DNA of 64,000 nt from Nocardia transvalensis (GTDB taxonomy: Bacteria; Actinomycetota; Actinomycetes; Mycobacteriales; Mycobacteriaceae): NCBI RefSeq assembly GCF_015477765.1, contig NZ_JADLQQ010000003.1, forward strand, positions 558,001 to 622,000. The letters run 5' to 3'. Shown one piece after another: positions 25,788-33,930 of this stretch. Numbering within the stretch: the stretch's first letter is position 1; each line of letters starts with the position of its first letter. A program made the translations under genes and the position numbers. The notes under the pieces are model-generated. The model searched no databases, was not told where the DNA came from, and saw only the letters and a list, made by a program, of their open reading frames with translations.

Positions 25788-27614
25788 TCAGAACGCTGCT
25801 TCGTCCAGCTCCATGATGTCGTTGTCGAGGTTCGACAGCACGGTGCGGACCGCGGTCAGCTCCGGCAGCACGTTGCGGGCGAAGAACTGCGCGGTGGCCA
25901 CCTTGCCCTGGTAGAACGGCTCGGTCGAACCGTTGTCCAGCGCGGCCAGCGCGATCTCGGCCTGGCGCAGCAGCTGCCAGCCGACCAGCAGGTCACCGAC
26001 GGCGAGCAGGAAGCGCACCGAACCCAGGCCGACCTTGTACAGCTCCTTGGCGTCCTGCTGGGCGCCCATCAGGTGGCCGGTCAGGGTGGCGGCCATGGCC
26101 TGCACATCCTCGAGCGCGGTGGCCAGCAGCTTGCGCTCACCCTTGAGGCGGCCGTTGCCCGCCTCGGAGTCGATGAACTTCTGGATCTGGCCGGCCACGT
26201 GGCCCAGCGCCACACCGCGGTCGCGGGCGATCTTGCGGAAGAAGAAGTCCTGCGCCTGGATCGCGGTGGTGCCCTCGTACAGCGAGTCGATCTTCGAATC
26301 GCGGATGTACTGCTCGATCGGGTAGTCCTGCAGGAAGCCCGAACCGCCCAGGGTCTGCAGCGACTCGGTCAGGTACTGGTAGGCCCGCTCCGAGCCGACA
26401 CCCTTGACGATCGGCAGCAGCAGGTCGTTGACCCGCGCGGCCAGATCGGCGTCGGCGCCCGAAACCTGCTCGGCCACCACCGGATCCTGGTGGGCGGCGG
26501 TGTACAGGTACACCGCGCGCAGGCCCTCGGCGTAGGCCTTCTGGATGGCCAGCGAGCGACGCACGTCCGGGTGGTGGGTGATGGTGACGCGCGGGGCGGT
26601 CTTGTCGGAGGCCCTGGTCAGGTCCGCGCCCTGCACACGCTGCTTGGCGTAGTCCAGTGCGTTCAGGTAGCCGGTCGACAGCGTCGAGATGGCCTTGGTG
26701 CCCACCATCATTCGGGCGTGCTCGATGACCTCGAACATCTGCGCGATGCCGTTGTGCACCTCGCCGACCAGCCAGCCCTTGGCGGGGATGCCGTGGCCGC
26801 CGAAGGTCAGCTCGCAGGTGGCCGAGACCTTCAGGCCCATCTTGTGCTCGACGTTGGTGACGAACACGCCGTTGCGCTCACCGAGTTCACCGGTCTCGTG
26901 GTCGAAGTGGAACTTCGGCACGAAGAACAGCGACAGGCCCTTGGTGCCAGGGCCGGCGCCCTCGGGGCGGGCCAGCACCAGGTGCATGATGTTCGGGAAC
27001 AGGTCGTCGGAGTCGGCGGAGGTGATGAACCGCTTGACGCCCTCGATGTGCCAGGAGCCGTCCTCCTGCTTGATCGCCTTGGTGCGGCCCGCGCCGACAT
27101 CCGAACCGGCATCGGGCTCGGTCAGCACCATGGTGGCGCCCCAGCCCTGCTCGGCGGCGATCTTCGCCCAGCCCTTCTGCTCTTCGGTGGCGTTGTTGTA
27201 GAAGATGTTCGCGAAGCCCGCGCCTGCGGCGTACATGAACGCGGCCGGCTGCGCGCCGAGGATCAGCTCGGCGATGGCCCAGTAGGCCGAACGCGGGAAG
27301 GGCAGACCGCCCAGCTCCTCGGCGATGCCCAGCTTGTCCCAGCCGCCCTCCTGCAGAGCGCGGTAGCTCTTCTTGAAGGACTCGGGCAGCGTGACGCTGT
27401 GGGTGTTGGGATCGAAGACCGGCGGGTTGCGATCGGCATCGGCGAAGGACTCACCGAGCGGACCCTCGGCCAGGCGACGAACCTCGTTGATCATCTCCTT
27501 GACCGTGTCGGTGTCCAGGTCGCCGAAGGCGCCGGAATCGAGGATCGGACCCAGGCCGAGCACCTCGAAGAGGTTGAACTCCAGGTCGCGGACGTTGCTC
27601 TTGTAGTGACCCAT
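25788..27614 (-). CDS. fadE5: Acyl-CoA dehydrogenase FadE5
   Basis: This 608-residue enzyme is of the long acyl-CoA dehydrogenase type with an extended C-terminal domain, close in length to M. tuberculosis FadE5 (611). FAD- and substrate-binding stretches [19 protein letters not shown] and [17 protein letters not shown] are present, and the catalytic Glu lies in [18 protein letters not shown]. It dehydrogenates acyl-CoA to trans-2-enoyl-CoA and passes electrons to ETF. Two TTACY-N4-RGTAA palindromes lie about 90-140 bases upstream, matching sites before fabG4/fadA2, tetR and etfD, so joint regulation is likely. Start ATG at 27614 is standard for the family ([19 protein letters not shown]). 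Confidence 0.93.
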   Translation of the reverse strand: MGHYKSNVRDLEFNLFEVLGLGPILDSGAFGDLDTDTVKEMINEVRRLAEGPLGESFADADRNPPVFDPNTHSVTLPESFKKSYRALQEGGWDKLGIAEELGGLPFPRSAYWAIAELILGAQPAAFMYAAGAGFANIFYNNATEEQKGWAKIAAEQGWGATMVLTEPDAGSDVGAGRTKAIKQEDGSWHIEGVKRFITSADSDDLFPNIMHLVLARPEGAGPGTKGLSLFFVPKFHFDHETGELGERNGVFVTNVEHKMGLKVSATCELTFGGHGIPAKGWLVGEVHNGIAQMFEVIEHARMMVGTKAISTLSTGYLNALDYAKQRVQGADLTRASDKTAPRVTITHHPDVRRSLAIQKAYAEGLRAVYLYTAAHQDPVVAEQVSGADADLAARVNDLLLPIVKGVGSERAYQYLTESLQTLGGSGFLQDYPIEQYIRDSKIDSLYEGTTAIQAQDFFFRKIARDRGVALGHVAGQIQKFIDSEAGNGRLKGERKLLATALEDVQAMAATLTGHLMGAQQDAKELYKVGLGSVRFLLAVGDLLVGWQLLRQAEIALAALDNGSTEPFYQGKVATAQFFARNVLPELTAVRTVLSNLDNDIMELDEAAF

Positions 27615-27704
27615 CTTTGTTACTCACTCTCCGTTGAGTCGGTGCGGTCGGTGTTGTCCCGTTCCCGCCCATGTGTCGCCACCGGGTAGTCGCCGGAAAA
27701 CCGC

Positions 27705-27724
27705 CTACTACTCGCGGGTAACTT
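27705..27724. promoter_or_regulatory. TTACY-N4-RGTAA-like operator before fadE5, distal-left site
   Basis: CTACTACTC-GC-GGGTAACTT is an imperfect copy of the palindrome (CTACT-CGCG-GGTAA core), 90 bases before the fadE5 start. Confidence 0.55.
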
Positions 27725-27731
27725 ACACCGT

Positions 27732-27751
27732 ATATTACCGACGGGTAATGG
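27732..27751. promoter_or_regulatory. TTACY-N4-RGTAA operator before fadE5
   Basis: The core ATTACC-GACG-GGTAAT is a perfect palindrome. It sits 27 bases, centre to centre, from the other site, which would allow two dimers on roughly the same face of the helix. Confidence 0.65.
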
Positions 27752-27842
27752 GCAGTCCAAGGCTTAGACCACGGATGTGATGCGACGAACACGGTGGCCC
27801 GCGCCCAAAACCCCACCGAAACCAAGAACACGCAGCATGCCC

Positions 27843-27970
27843 GCCCTCTCGCTTCCCCTGCCCGTCTTTCGCTTGCCGCCGGGCAGCCCTTGCCCTCCCA
27901 CCGGGCAGCCCTCGCCCTCCCGGCGGGCGGCCCTCTCGCTTCCCCTGCCCGGACGGAGTCCGGGCAGGGG
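27843..27970. repeat. Pyrimidine-rich repeats and hairpin before a hydrolase gene
   Basis: A 22-base sequence beginning GCCCTCTCGCTTCCCCTGCC occurs at 27843 and 27930, and GGGCAGCCCTYGCCCTCCC occurs twice between them. The block ends in a perfect 13-bp hairpin (27942-27954 with 27958-27970), 16 bases before the ATG at 27987. No gene is visible. Confidence 0.6.
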
Positions 27971-27986
27971 TCGATACGGTGACCTC

Positions 27987-28589
27987 ATGCGCATCGAGAC
28001 GAGTGCGGGACCTGCGGAGATCGAACTCGACCGGCCCAAGGGGGCGCGTTTGCTGCTGGTGCTCACGCACGGCTCCGGGGGCGGCGTGGACGCCAAGGAT
28101 CTACTGGTCGTCAAGGATTGCGCCGTGGATGCCGGGGTGGCCGTCGCGCGGGTGACCCAGCCCTATCGGGTCGCCGGTCGCCGGGCACCCGGGTCGGCAA
28201 CCGTGCAGGATGCGGCCTGGCTCGAGATCGTCACGGCGCTGCGCAAGAAGGTCCGCGGAGTGCCGCTGGTTCAGGGCGGGCGGTCCAACGGGGCCCGGGT
28301 GGCCTGCCGAACCGCCCTCGATGCGGGAGCGAAAGGTGTTCTCGCCCTGTCGTTTCCGCTGCACCCGCCGGGTAAGCCGGAGAAGACCCGCCGCGACGAA
28401 CTGCTCGCCGCCTCCCGACACCTCGACGTCGTGGTCGTCAACGGCGAACGCGACCCGTTCGGCATTCCCGACCCCGCCGACGCCGCCGAGGTGCGGATCA
28501 TCCCCGGCCAGCCGCACTCCTTCCGAGGCGGCTTCGACCTGATCGCCGAGACGGTCACTCCCTGGCTGCGCCGCTGGAGCGAGAAGTAG
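27987..28589 (+). CDS. Alpha/beta hydrolase of the TEX30/KANL3-like family
   Basis: A 200-residue small alpha/beta hydrolase. LLLVLTHGSGGGVDAKDL is the oxyanion-hole region, the nucleophile elbow is GGRSNGARVA (Ser in RSNG), and the C-terminal His lies in IPGQPHSFRGG, with an Asp in NGERDPFGIPD, so the triad is complete. Its substrate is not known; the family is annotated as dienelactone hydrolase-like. The ATG at 27987 has no strong ribosome site and lies just behind a very stable hairpin, which may limit translation. A dispersed hairpin element follows the stop. Confidence 0.8.
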   Translation: MRIETSAGPAEIELDRPKGARLLLVLTHGSGGGVDAKDLLVVKDCAVDAGVAVARVTQPYRVAGRRAPGSATVQDAAWLEIVTALRKKVRGVPLVQGGRSNGARVACRTALDAGAKGVLALSFPLHPPGKPEKTRRDELLAASRHLDVVVVNGERDPFGIPDPADAAEVRIIPGQPHSFRGGFDLIAETVTPWLRRWSEK

Positions 28590-28590
28590 G

Positions 28591-28617
28591 TCCTGGCCGA
28601 AAGCATGCCGGGACGAC
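28591..28617 (+). repeat. Dispersed post-stop hairpin element, copy 4
   Basis: TCCTGGC, loop CGAAAGCAT, GCCGGGA, then CGAC. It begins one base after the TAG stop of the hydrolase gene and before the convergent methyltransferase. Confidence 0.7.
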
Positions 28618-28633
28618 GGCGCATCGTCCCCCT

Positions 28634-29326
28634 TCATTCCGGCATGGCCGGAATGTCCAGATCGGGAACCGTGCGGTGGGCGATCACCAGGGCGTCGATG
28701 GCGTCGCGGCCCTCGGTGGTGCGCAGGACGCGGTCGGCGAGGTGGACGCGGATGTGGTCGGCAGGAGCCAGGTCGCGGACGATGTCGTCGGGCGTGAACA
28801 GGATCGAAGGGTCCTGTGGGCCGCCGTAGCCGTCGGTGATGTTGGTGGTGTCGTGGCCCAGGACCAGCAGGGTGCCGCCGGGGGAGAGCATGTGGGCGGC
28901 CTTCGACAGCACGGCACGCCGCTGGTCGGCCGGGAGATGCAGATAGGCCATGAGGATCAGTTCGAACGGGCCGGTGATCTCGGCAGCGTCCAGATCGGTG
29001 ACATCGGCGCACTGCCAGGCAATCCGGGCCCGCACCGACCGCGACAGCCGCGACGCGACGGTCCGTCCCTTATCGATCCCGACCTGGGAGAAATCCACCG
29101 CCCGCACCTGCCATCCGTGCGTGGCCAGCCACAGCGCATTGCGCCCTTCCCCGCACGCCAGATCCAGCGCCCGCGGTAGCGCCGGAGGCTCTTCTCCCGG
29201 CGCGTCCGGCTGCAGCGGCACCCGCCGCTCCAGGCCGTACACATGCTCCACCACGGTCGCATTCGGCGGAGCGCCCCACACCAATTCGCTCTGCGCGTAC
29301 CGCGCGTCCCAGTCCGCCGCATCCAT
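28634..29326 (-). CDS. Class I SAM-dependent methyltransferase
   Basis: A 230-residue protein whose SAM-binding motif I is LDLACGEGRNALWLA. It has an acidic residue ending the second strand (VRAVDFSQVGI) and a motif IV LILMAYLHLP. The N-terminal WDARYAQSELVWGAPPN is typical of the thiopurine/tellurite-resistance-like methyltransferase group (TehB-like). The substrate is unknown. The ATG at 29326 gives this usual N-terminus; the frame remains open far upstream but without similarity. It is divergent from the GNAT gene, with only 69 bases between starts. Confidence 0.85.
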   Translation of the reverse strand: MDAADWDARYAQSELVWGAPPNATVVEHVYGLERRVPLQPDAPGEEPPALPRALDLACGEGRNALWLATHGWQVRAVDFSQVGIDKGRTVASRLSRSVRARIAWQCADVTDLDAAEITGPFELILMAYLHLPADQRRAVLSKAAHMLSPGGTLLVLGHDTTNITDGYGGPQDPSILFTPDDIVRDLAPADHIRVHLADRVLRTTEGRDAIDALVIAHRTVPDLDIPAMPE

Positions 29327-29395
29327 GCAGCCGAGTGTATGGGCGCATGGAAAACCGCTGGACGACACCGCGGCCGGTCGCCGCACAATGACGGG

Positions 29396-29794
29396 ATGCA
29401 GATCGACTACCGCTGGCGCGCCGAACTGTCCGATGCCGAAATATTCGCCCTCACGCGGTCGCACGACGGGCAGGCGGAGCACGGCTGGTGGGATCGGGTT
29501 CGCCCGCACAGCCTCGGCTGGATGACGGCCCGGTCGGCGGACCGTACGCTGATCGGTTTCGCGAATGTCGCCTGGGACGGCAGCGATCACGCCTTTCTGC
29601 TCGACCCCAAGGTGCATCCCGACTATCGGCACCGCGGTATCGGCACCGAGCTCGTGCGGCGCTCGGCCGAGGCCGCCGCACGAGCCGGATGCGATTGGCT
29701 GCACGTCGATTTCGAGCCGCACCTGCGGGCGTTCTACTTCGACGCCTGCGGATTCCGGCCCACCGATGCGGGATTGCTCGAGCTCGGCGCGTAA
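29396..29794 (+). CDS. GNAT-family N-acetyltransferase
   Basis: A 132-residue single GNAT domain. The acetyl-CoA pyrophosphate loop is HPDYRHRGIGTELVRRS (R/Q-x-x-G-x-G/A pattern), preceded by strand HAFLLDPKVHP and followed by the C-terminal GFRPTDAGLLEL strand. It acetylates an amine on a small molecule or protein, not predictable from sequence. The start at 29396 is the first ATG that includes the whole domain. It is convergent with the second DUF4185 gene, nine bases away. Confidence 0.82.
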   Translation: MQIDYRWRAELSDAEIFALTRSHDGQAEHGWWDRVRPHSLGWMTARSADRTLIGFANVAWDGSDHAFLLDPKVHPDYRHRGIGTELVRRSAEAAARAGCDWLHVDFEPHLRAFYFDACGFRPTDAGLLELGA

Positions 29795-29803
29795 CCGCCT
29801 GCC

Positions 29804-30910
29804 CTACAACGTCGTTCGCATCAGCAAGACGTTGTACTGGCTGTGCACGGTGGTGAGGAAGTACAGATCGCGGCCGGTTTGGTAGGGGAAGATCGACGGG
29901 GCGTAGGCGGTGGGGAGTTCGCGGGTGTCGATCAAGACCTCCGGCGGGCTCCACGGACCCTCGGGAGAGGGAGATCGGCGCATCACGACCGAATTCCACG
30001 GATCGGTGGTGAGCATGATGAATTGCCCGAGGTACTCGTTCCACATCACCGACAACTCACCGACACCGCCGACGATCGGGGCGGCCGCATTCACATCACC
30101 CTTACGCCAGCGCTGTCCGTCCCAATACTCGTATTGGGCGAGATTCTGAATATCGCCCCCGCGTACTCGGGCGATATAGCCGAGATGGTTGCGACCCGAC
30201 GGGGTGCCGTACTCGTACACCCAGCCGTCGTGCGCGAGGAAGGCGTTCATCTGGAAGTTCGCGTCGCCGCCCTCGGCGGGTCGGCGGGTGAAGGCCAGAT
30301 CGGCCCATGTCTCGCCGTTGTCGGCGGAGGCGGCCAGGCCGGAGAAGTTGGTGGTCCACTGGCCCACCTCGTCCCAGCTGCGCACCGACATCAGGCTCAT
30401 GTACTGCACACCGTCGACCGAGATGCCCGCGGTCGGGATGCGGCTGATCTCGATGAACGGGATCTTCGGGCTGGGTATCAGGTCGCGGGCCTGGCCGAGG
30501 CCGTCACGCACGGCGCTGTCGAAATAGATGCCGTTGGACGGGTCCTTGGTGTGGCTGCGCAGCAGGACGTTCGATCGCCAGGCCCAGACGCTGCCGGCCA
30601 ACAGGTTCGGGAATCCGACACCGGCGGTGTCACCGAAGGCGGTGAGCATTTCACCGTTGCCGTTGTCCCACATGATGCCGAGGTCGGTGCCGATTACGTT
30701 GTTGTTCTCGGTGTGATTGGGGCTGGCCATACCCGTAACCTGGAAAACTGCCCGCGAACGGCCCACCAATTGGGGCAGGCCACTGGTGCCGTTGAGCACC
30801 GGAATGGGGTTGATCATATTGGGGTTCGCGACGGCAGGCGTGGTCACGGTCAGGAGCAAGGCCGAGGCACCAGCTATCGCAGACAACAGCATGGATGCGG
30901 TCTTGGTCAA
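29804..30910 (-). CDS. Secreted DUF4185 protein, endo-D-arabinanase (GH183) type, paralogue 2
   Basis: This 368-residue protein has the same layout as the one at 22065: signal peptide (ending near TPAVAN), then one DUF4185 domain with PNMINPIPVLNGTSGLPQ, GDTAGVGFPNLLAGSVWAWR, YEYGTPSGRNHLGY and LSVMWNEYLGQFIMLTTDPW. The two copies are strongly similar along their length, including the C-terminal YNVLLMRT, but this copy has an insertion of about 10 residues (around SHTKDPSNGIYFDS). I prefer the TTG at 30910, which follows GGAAGG and gives a standard signal peptide, over an upstream start at 30982. Confidence 0.82.
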   Translation of the reverse strand: MTKTASMLLSAIAGASALLLTVTTPAVANPNMINPIPVLNGTSGLPQLVGRSRAVFQVTGMASPNHTENNNVIGTDLGIMWDNGNGEMLTAFGDTAGVGFPNLLAGSVWAWRSNVLLRSHTKDPSNGIYFDSAVRDGLGQARDLIPSPKIPFIEISRIPTAGISVDGVQYMSLMSVRSWDEVGQWTTNFSGLAASADNGETWADLAFTRRPAEGGDANFQMNAFLAHDGWVYEYGTPSGRNHLGYIARVRGGDIQNLAQYEYWDGQRWRKGDVNAAAPIVGGVGELSVMWNEYLGQFIMLTTDPWNSVVMRRSPSPEGPWSPPEVLIDTRELPTAYAPSIFPYQTGRDLYFLTTVHSQYNVLLMRTTL

Positions 30911-31086
30911 GGTCGGCGGGCCTTCCGGATCTCGCCGAGCCGTGGCGGCCCACCCCAGATCCGTGACACCGCACACGATCATCGGCTGGCTGGCAAGAGT
31001 GTGAAAATGCTAACAGCGAACCGGGGGCAAATGCGTTTCACGCACCGCAATTCGGGGTAATTACTAAAGTTTTTCGCCCTACTTTG
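30911..31086. promoter_or_regulatory. Short AT-richer intergenic region
   Basis: This contains the promoter of the second DUF4185 gene and the 3' end of the crotonase transcript. A TACTAAAG stretch lies near 31060. I see no palindrome of note. Confidence 0.3.
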
Positions 31087-31830
31087 TCAGCGGCGACCCA
31101 GTGCCTGCCTGACCAGCAAGGGCAGTTGGGTGGCGCGCTCGATGCCGAGGGTGCGCCACGGACCGGCCTGCCACGTGCGGTCGAACAGCCGCTTGGCGGC
31201 GGCCACCGCATGCGGAGAACGAGCGGTGATCCGGTCGGCCAGCTTCTCCGCTGCCGCCCGCGGATCGGCGGTGACCTCGGTGACCAGGCCGATGCGTTCG
31301 GCGTAGGCGGCGTCCACCGGATCGGCGGTCATGGTGAGCAGTAGGGCCTTATCGATTCCGATCAGCCGCGACAGGGTGGCCGCGCCGGTCATATCCGGGA
31401 TCAGTCCGTGCTTGACCTCCATGACGGAGAAATCCGCGTCCGGCGAGGCGAAGCGGAAGTCGGCGGCCAGCGCCAACTGCAGTCCGCCGCCGAAGCAGTG
31501 CCCGTGCACGACCGCGATCACCGGCTGCGGCAACCGCCGCCAGGCCCAGCACGCCTCCTGGAAGGCGTTGGTGCCCCGCCAGGGGATCGGCACGAAATTG
31601 CGCACGATGGACAGCGGATCACCGGCGGTCGAGGCGATATCCAGGCCGCTGGAGAAGCTGGGGCCGTGGCCGGACAGGATCACCACGCGAATGTCGTCGC
31701 GTTTACCGATGCTCCGCGCCACCTGGGCCAACTCGCGCAACATGGGAATGGTCAGGCCGTTGTGCTTGTCGGGACGGTCCAGGGCGACGTAGGCGCGGTC
31801 GCCGTCGACGGTCAGGGATACGTTGCTCAT
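31087..31830 (-). CDS. Enoyl-CoA hydratase/isomerase family protein
   Basis: A 247-residue crotonase. The oxyanion-hole stretches are SFSSGLDIAST and HGHCFGGGLQLALAADFR, and the acidic residue expected near PExxxG is Glu in FSVMEVKHGLIPDMTG. It probably hydrates enoyl-CoA or isomerises the double bond; the family is broad, so the exact reaction is open. It follows an alpha/beta hydrolase gene by nine bases on the same strand, so the two are likely cotranscribed. No TTACY-N4-RGTAA site precedes the operon, setting it apart from fadE5 and fabG4. Confidence 0.87.
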   Translation of the reverse strand: MSNVSLTVDGDRAYVALDRPDKHNGLTIPMLRELAQVARSIGKRDDIRVVILSGHGPSFSSGLDIASTAGDPLSIVRNFVPIPWRGTNAFQEACWAWRRLPQPVIAVVHGHCFGGGLQLALAADFRFASPDADFSVMEVKHGLIPDMTGAATLSRLIGIDKALLLTMTADPVDAAYAERIGLVTEVTADPRAAAEKLADRITARSPHAVAAAKRLFDRTWQAGPWRTLGIERATQLPLLVRQALGRR

Positions 31831-31839
31831 CGGATTTCC

Positions 31840-32619
31840 TTATTCGGCGCCGAGCTGGTCGATCAGAATTTTCGCGCATCCGGCGGGGTCGTCGTAAAAC
31901 GGGGTGTGCCCGCTGCCGCGCAGGGTGAGGTGGCGAGCGCCGGGCAGCCGTTCGCGGGCTCGGCGGCTCTGGGTGGCGTAGGTGAGCAGGACGTCGCGGT
32001 TCCCCCAGGCGACGGTGACCGGAATGCGGGCCAGCCGGCCGCCGTCCTGCAGGCGCGCGCGGTCGAAAGAGGCCAGGGCCGAATCGAATCCGGGTGCATC
32101 CAGGACGCCGATGGCGGTGTCGAGGGCGATGCGAGTGCTGACGGCCCACGGTTTGCCGAACACCAGGCCCAGAAACGCGGTGCGCACGGCGGGGTTGCCC
32201 AGCAGCGCCGGCAGCGCGGGACGCAGGCGCAGGCCGAGGTCCTTGGACCGGCCCAGCGACTGCTGACACCAGACCCGCCCCGCCGTGGACCAGAACCCGA
32301 TCGGCGAGAACGCGGTGACCGAGCGGGCCAGGCCGCGTGCACCCAGCTCGAGCGAGATCAGCCCGCCCATGGAGTTCCCACCCAGATGCGGCCGGTCGAG
32401 CCCCTGCTCGTCGAGAAAGGCGGCCAGCGCATCGGTGAGCGTGTCGACGGTGGTGTGCGCCAGCGGCGCGGACTCACCGAAGCCCGGCAGATCGACGGCG
32501 AACACCTCGAACGACCGCGCCAGCGTCGCAATGACCGGCTCCCACACCTGCCAGCGACTCCCGACCCCGTGCACGAGAACCAGGGGTTCGCCGCGCCCGA
32601 CCCGATGGTGGTTCACCAT
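31840..32619 (-). CDS. Alpha/beta hydrolase
   Basis: A 259-residue alpha/beta hydrolase with LVHGVGSRWQVWEPV (oxyanion hole), nucleophile elbow LGGNSMGGLIS, Asp in WGNRDVLLTY, and His in GSGHTPFYDDP, so the triad is complete. It resembles the meta-cleavage-product and haloperoxidase-like hydrolases. The ATG at 32619 follows GGGAG and gives a natural start (MVNHHRVGRGEPLVLVHG); a TTG at 32664 is weaker. As the first gene of an operon with the crotonase, a role in degrading an acyl or ring-cleavage product is plausible. Confidence 0.82.
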   Translation of the reverse strand: MVNHHRVGRGEPLVLVHGVGSRWQVWEPVIATLARSFEVFAVDLPGFGESAPLAHTTVDTLTDALAAFLDEQGLDRPHLGGNSMGGLISLELGARGLARSVTAFSPIGFWSTAGRVWCQQSLGRSKDLGLRLRPALPALLGNPAVRTAFLGLVFGKPWAVSTRIALDTAIGVLDAPGFDSALASFDRARLQDGGRLARIPVTVAWGNRDVLLTYATQSRRARERLPGARHLTLRGSGHTPFYDDPAGCAKILIDQLGAE

Positions 32620-32699
32620 GCCCTCAACTCCCGCCGCAATCCGTAACCGCGCCCACCCTAACAACTATTGACCCCCCGCCAACAGTGCGCAGACCCGGC

Positions 32700-32960
32700 C
32701 TGCAGCAGGCCGGGAACAAGCGAGCAGAGCGCCCCGCCCCCCTCGCATCCTGGCCCGGACCGTCCTCTTCGCGTCCCTGGCCTGGTGCCGTCCTCTTCGC
32801 GTCCCTGGCCCGGGGCCGCCCCCTTCGCATCCGGGCCCACCCCCTTCACATCCCGCGGGCCCGGGCCCACACTCTTCGCATCCTGGCCGGGCTCGCCCTC
32901 TTCATCTCCCGGGCCGTGCCCGCCCCCTCACATCCCTGGTCCCGGCGCGCCAGCGCCGGG
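32700..32960. repeat. Degenerate GC-rich tandem repeat, no gene
   Basis: A unit of about 27-30 bases, consensus CCTCTTCGCGTCCCTGGCC, is repeated some eight times with increasing divergence. The cleanest copies lie at about 32760-32820. The block fills the space between the hydrolase and the toxin-antitoxin-like pair. All frames through it are low-complexity. Confidence 0.6.
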
Positions 32961-32986
32961 GCCAGGGCGACGGTACGATAAAAGGT

Positions 32987-33211
32987 ATGGCTACCCGTAA
33001 GGTGACGTTGTCCCTGGACGAGGCGGCCTGGTCGTACGCCGAGCAGGCCGCGGCGCGTGCGGGGATGTCCCCGTCCGCCTGGATATCCCGTGCCGCGCGA
33101 CGCGAAGCGGTGCGCACCGGATGTGGTCCGGTGCCCGATCCGGCCGAACTCGCGACCACCGACGAGGCGGAGCTGCGGGCCGCCGAGGAGGCGATGCGTG
33201 CGCAAGGGTGA
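32987..33211 (+). CDS. Putative ribbon-helix-helix antitoxin
   Basis: A 74-residue protein. MATRKVTLSLDEAAWSYAEQ is the beta strand plus first helix expected of a ribbon-helix-helix DNA-binding dimer. The segment GMSPSAWISRAARREA fits the second helix, and the acidic C-terminus (TTDEAELRAAEEAMRAQ) fits a toxin-binding tail. A ribosome site AAAGG stands only a few bases upstream, and the start is clear. It overlaps the next gene by 14 bases, the usual arrangement in type II toxin-antitoxin operons. Such antitoxins neutralise the toxin and repress the operon. Confidence 0.7.
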   Translation: MATRKVTLSLDEAAWSYAEQAAARAGMSPSAWISRAARREAVRTGCGPVPDPAELATTDEAELRAAEEAMRAQG

Positions 33212-33494
33212 CCTGTGGATCTACAACCCGCACGGTTCGCCTCGGCGTCGCAACGTCGTCCTGATCTCGAGTGACGGCATCAACGAGTCACCGCGTCCCT
33301 GGCTGATCGCGGCCGAACTCCTCGACGAGGATCCGCACGACATCCTCGCCGTCTCGATTCCGGGCCACGGCTGGGTGCACGCCGGGAATCTGGGCCGCAT
33401 CTATCGCGGCTGGCTGGTCGAACGCATCGACGCCGTCGACACCGACACCATCGAACGCATCGATACCGCACTGCGCGCGGCGATGGATCTGTAG
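33198..33494 (+). CDS. Putative MazF/PemK-like toxin
   Basis: A 98-residue protein starting VRKGDLWIYNPHG, which matches the MRRGDIWLVD strand of MazF-like endoribonucleases. NVVLISSDGIN fits the second strand with its conserved Ser. The C-terminal GNLGRIYRGWLVERIDAVD and IDTALRAAMDL correspond to the final strand and helix. The similarity is partial, since the middle (WLIAAELLDEDPHDILAVSI) is unlike common MazF. If it is a MazF relative it would cleave mRNA at short sequences. The GTG at 33198 overlaps the antitoxin end. Confidence 0.6.
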   Translation: MRKGDLWIYNPHGSPRRRNVVLISSDGINESPRPWLIAAELLDEDPHDILAVSIPGHGWVHAGNLGRIYRGWLVERIDAVDTDTIERIDTALRAAMDL

Positions 33495-33585
33495 CCACGA
33501 CTGTTCCCGCGCGGTGCGATGCGGCAGGATCACCACGGCGGTACCCGCGCCGCCGCGTTGTCATGTCGCGAGAAACGAGGAACAG

Positions 33586-33921
33586 TTGAGGATTTCGCTG
33601 ATCGCCGCCGCATTCGTCGCCCTGCCGCTGCTGGCGGCCTGCGGCTCCGACCAAAAGAGTTCCGAGCCGCAGGTCACCCAGGCCGATGTGGCCAACTACA
33701 TGCAGAGCACCGGACTCCGCGACCCGAAGCTGGCCGACTGCGCCGCCAAACACTTCATGGACTCGGGCATTTCGCAGGAGGGCCTGCGCCTGATGTTCAA
33801 GTCCGGCAACAACAAGCCCCCGCAGTCCGGCGACGCCACCGAGGGTTTGAGCAAGGAGGACGCGGCCAAGGCCCACGACGTGGGCCAGAAGATCGCCACC
33901 GAATGCATCAACCCCAGCTGA
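33586..33921 (+). CDS. Small lipoprotein of unknown function
   Basis: A 111-residue protein with a signal peptide and lipobox (PLLAAC, Cys about residue 19). A mature domain of some 90 residues has two further Cys (DCAAKHF and TECINPS), which may form a disulphide. I do not recognise the family. The TTG start at 33586 has GAGG upstream; the frame is open further back but lacks signal features. It lies nine bases before a YdcF-like gene, so the pair may share a transcript. Confidence 0.7.
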   Translation: MRISLIAAAFVALPLLAACGSDQKSSEPQVTQADVANYMQSTGLRDPKLADCAAKHFMDSGISQEGLRLMFKSGNNKPPQSGDATEGLSKEDAAKAHDVGQKIATECINPS

Positions 33922-33930
33922 TCCGCGCCC

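Noticed and set aside
27843..27970. CRISPR array
   Set aside because: Repeats are interleaved and of unequal length with no regular spacers, and no cas gene is near.
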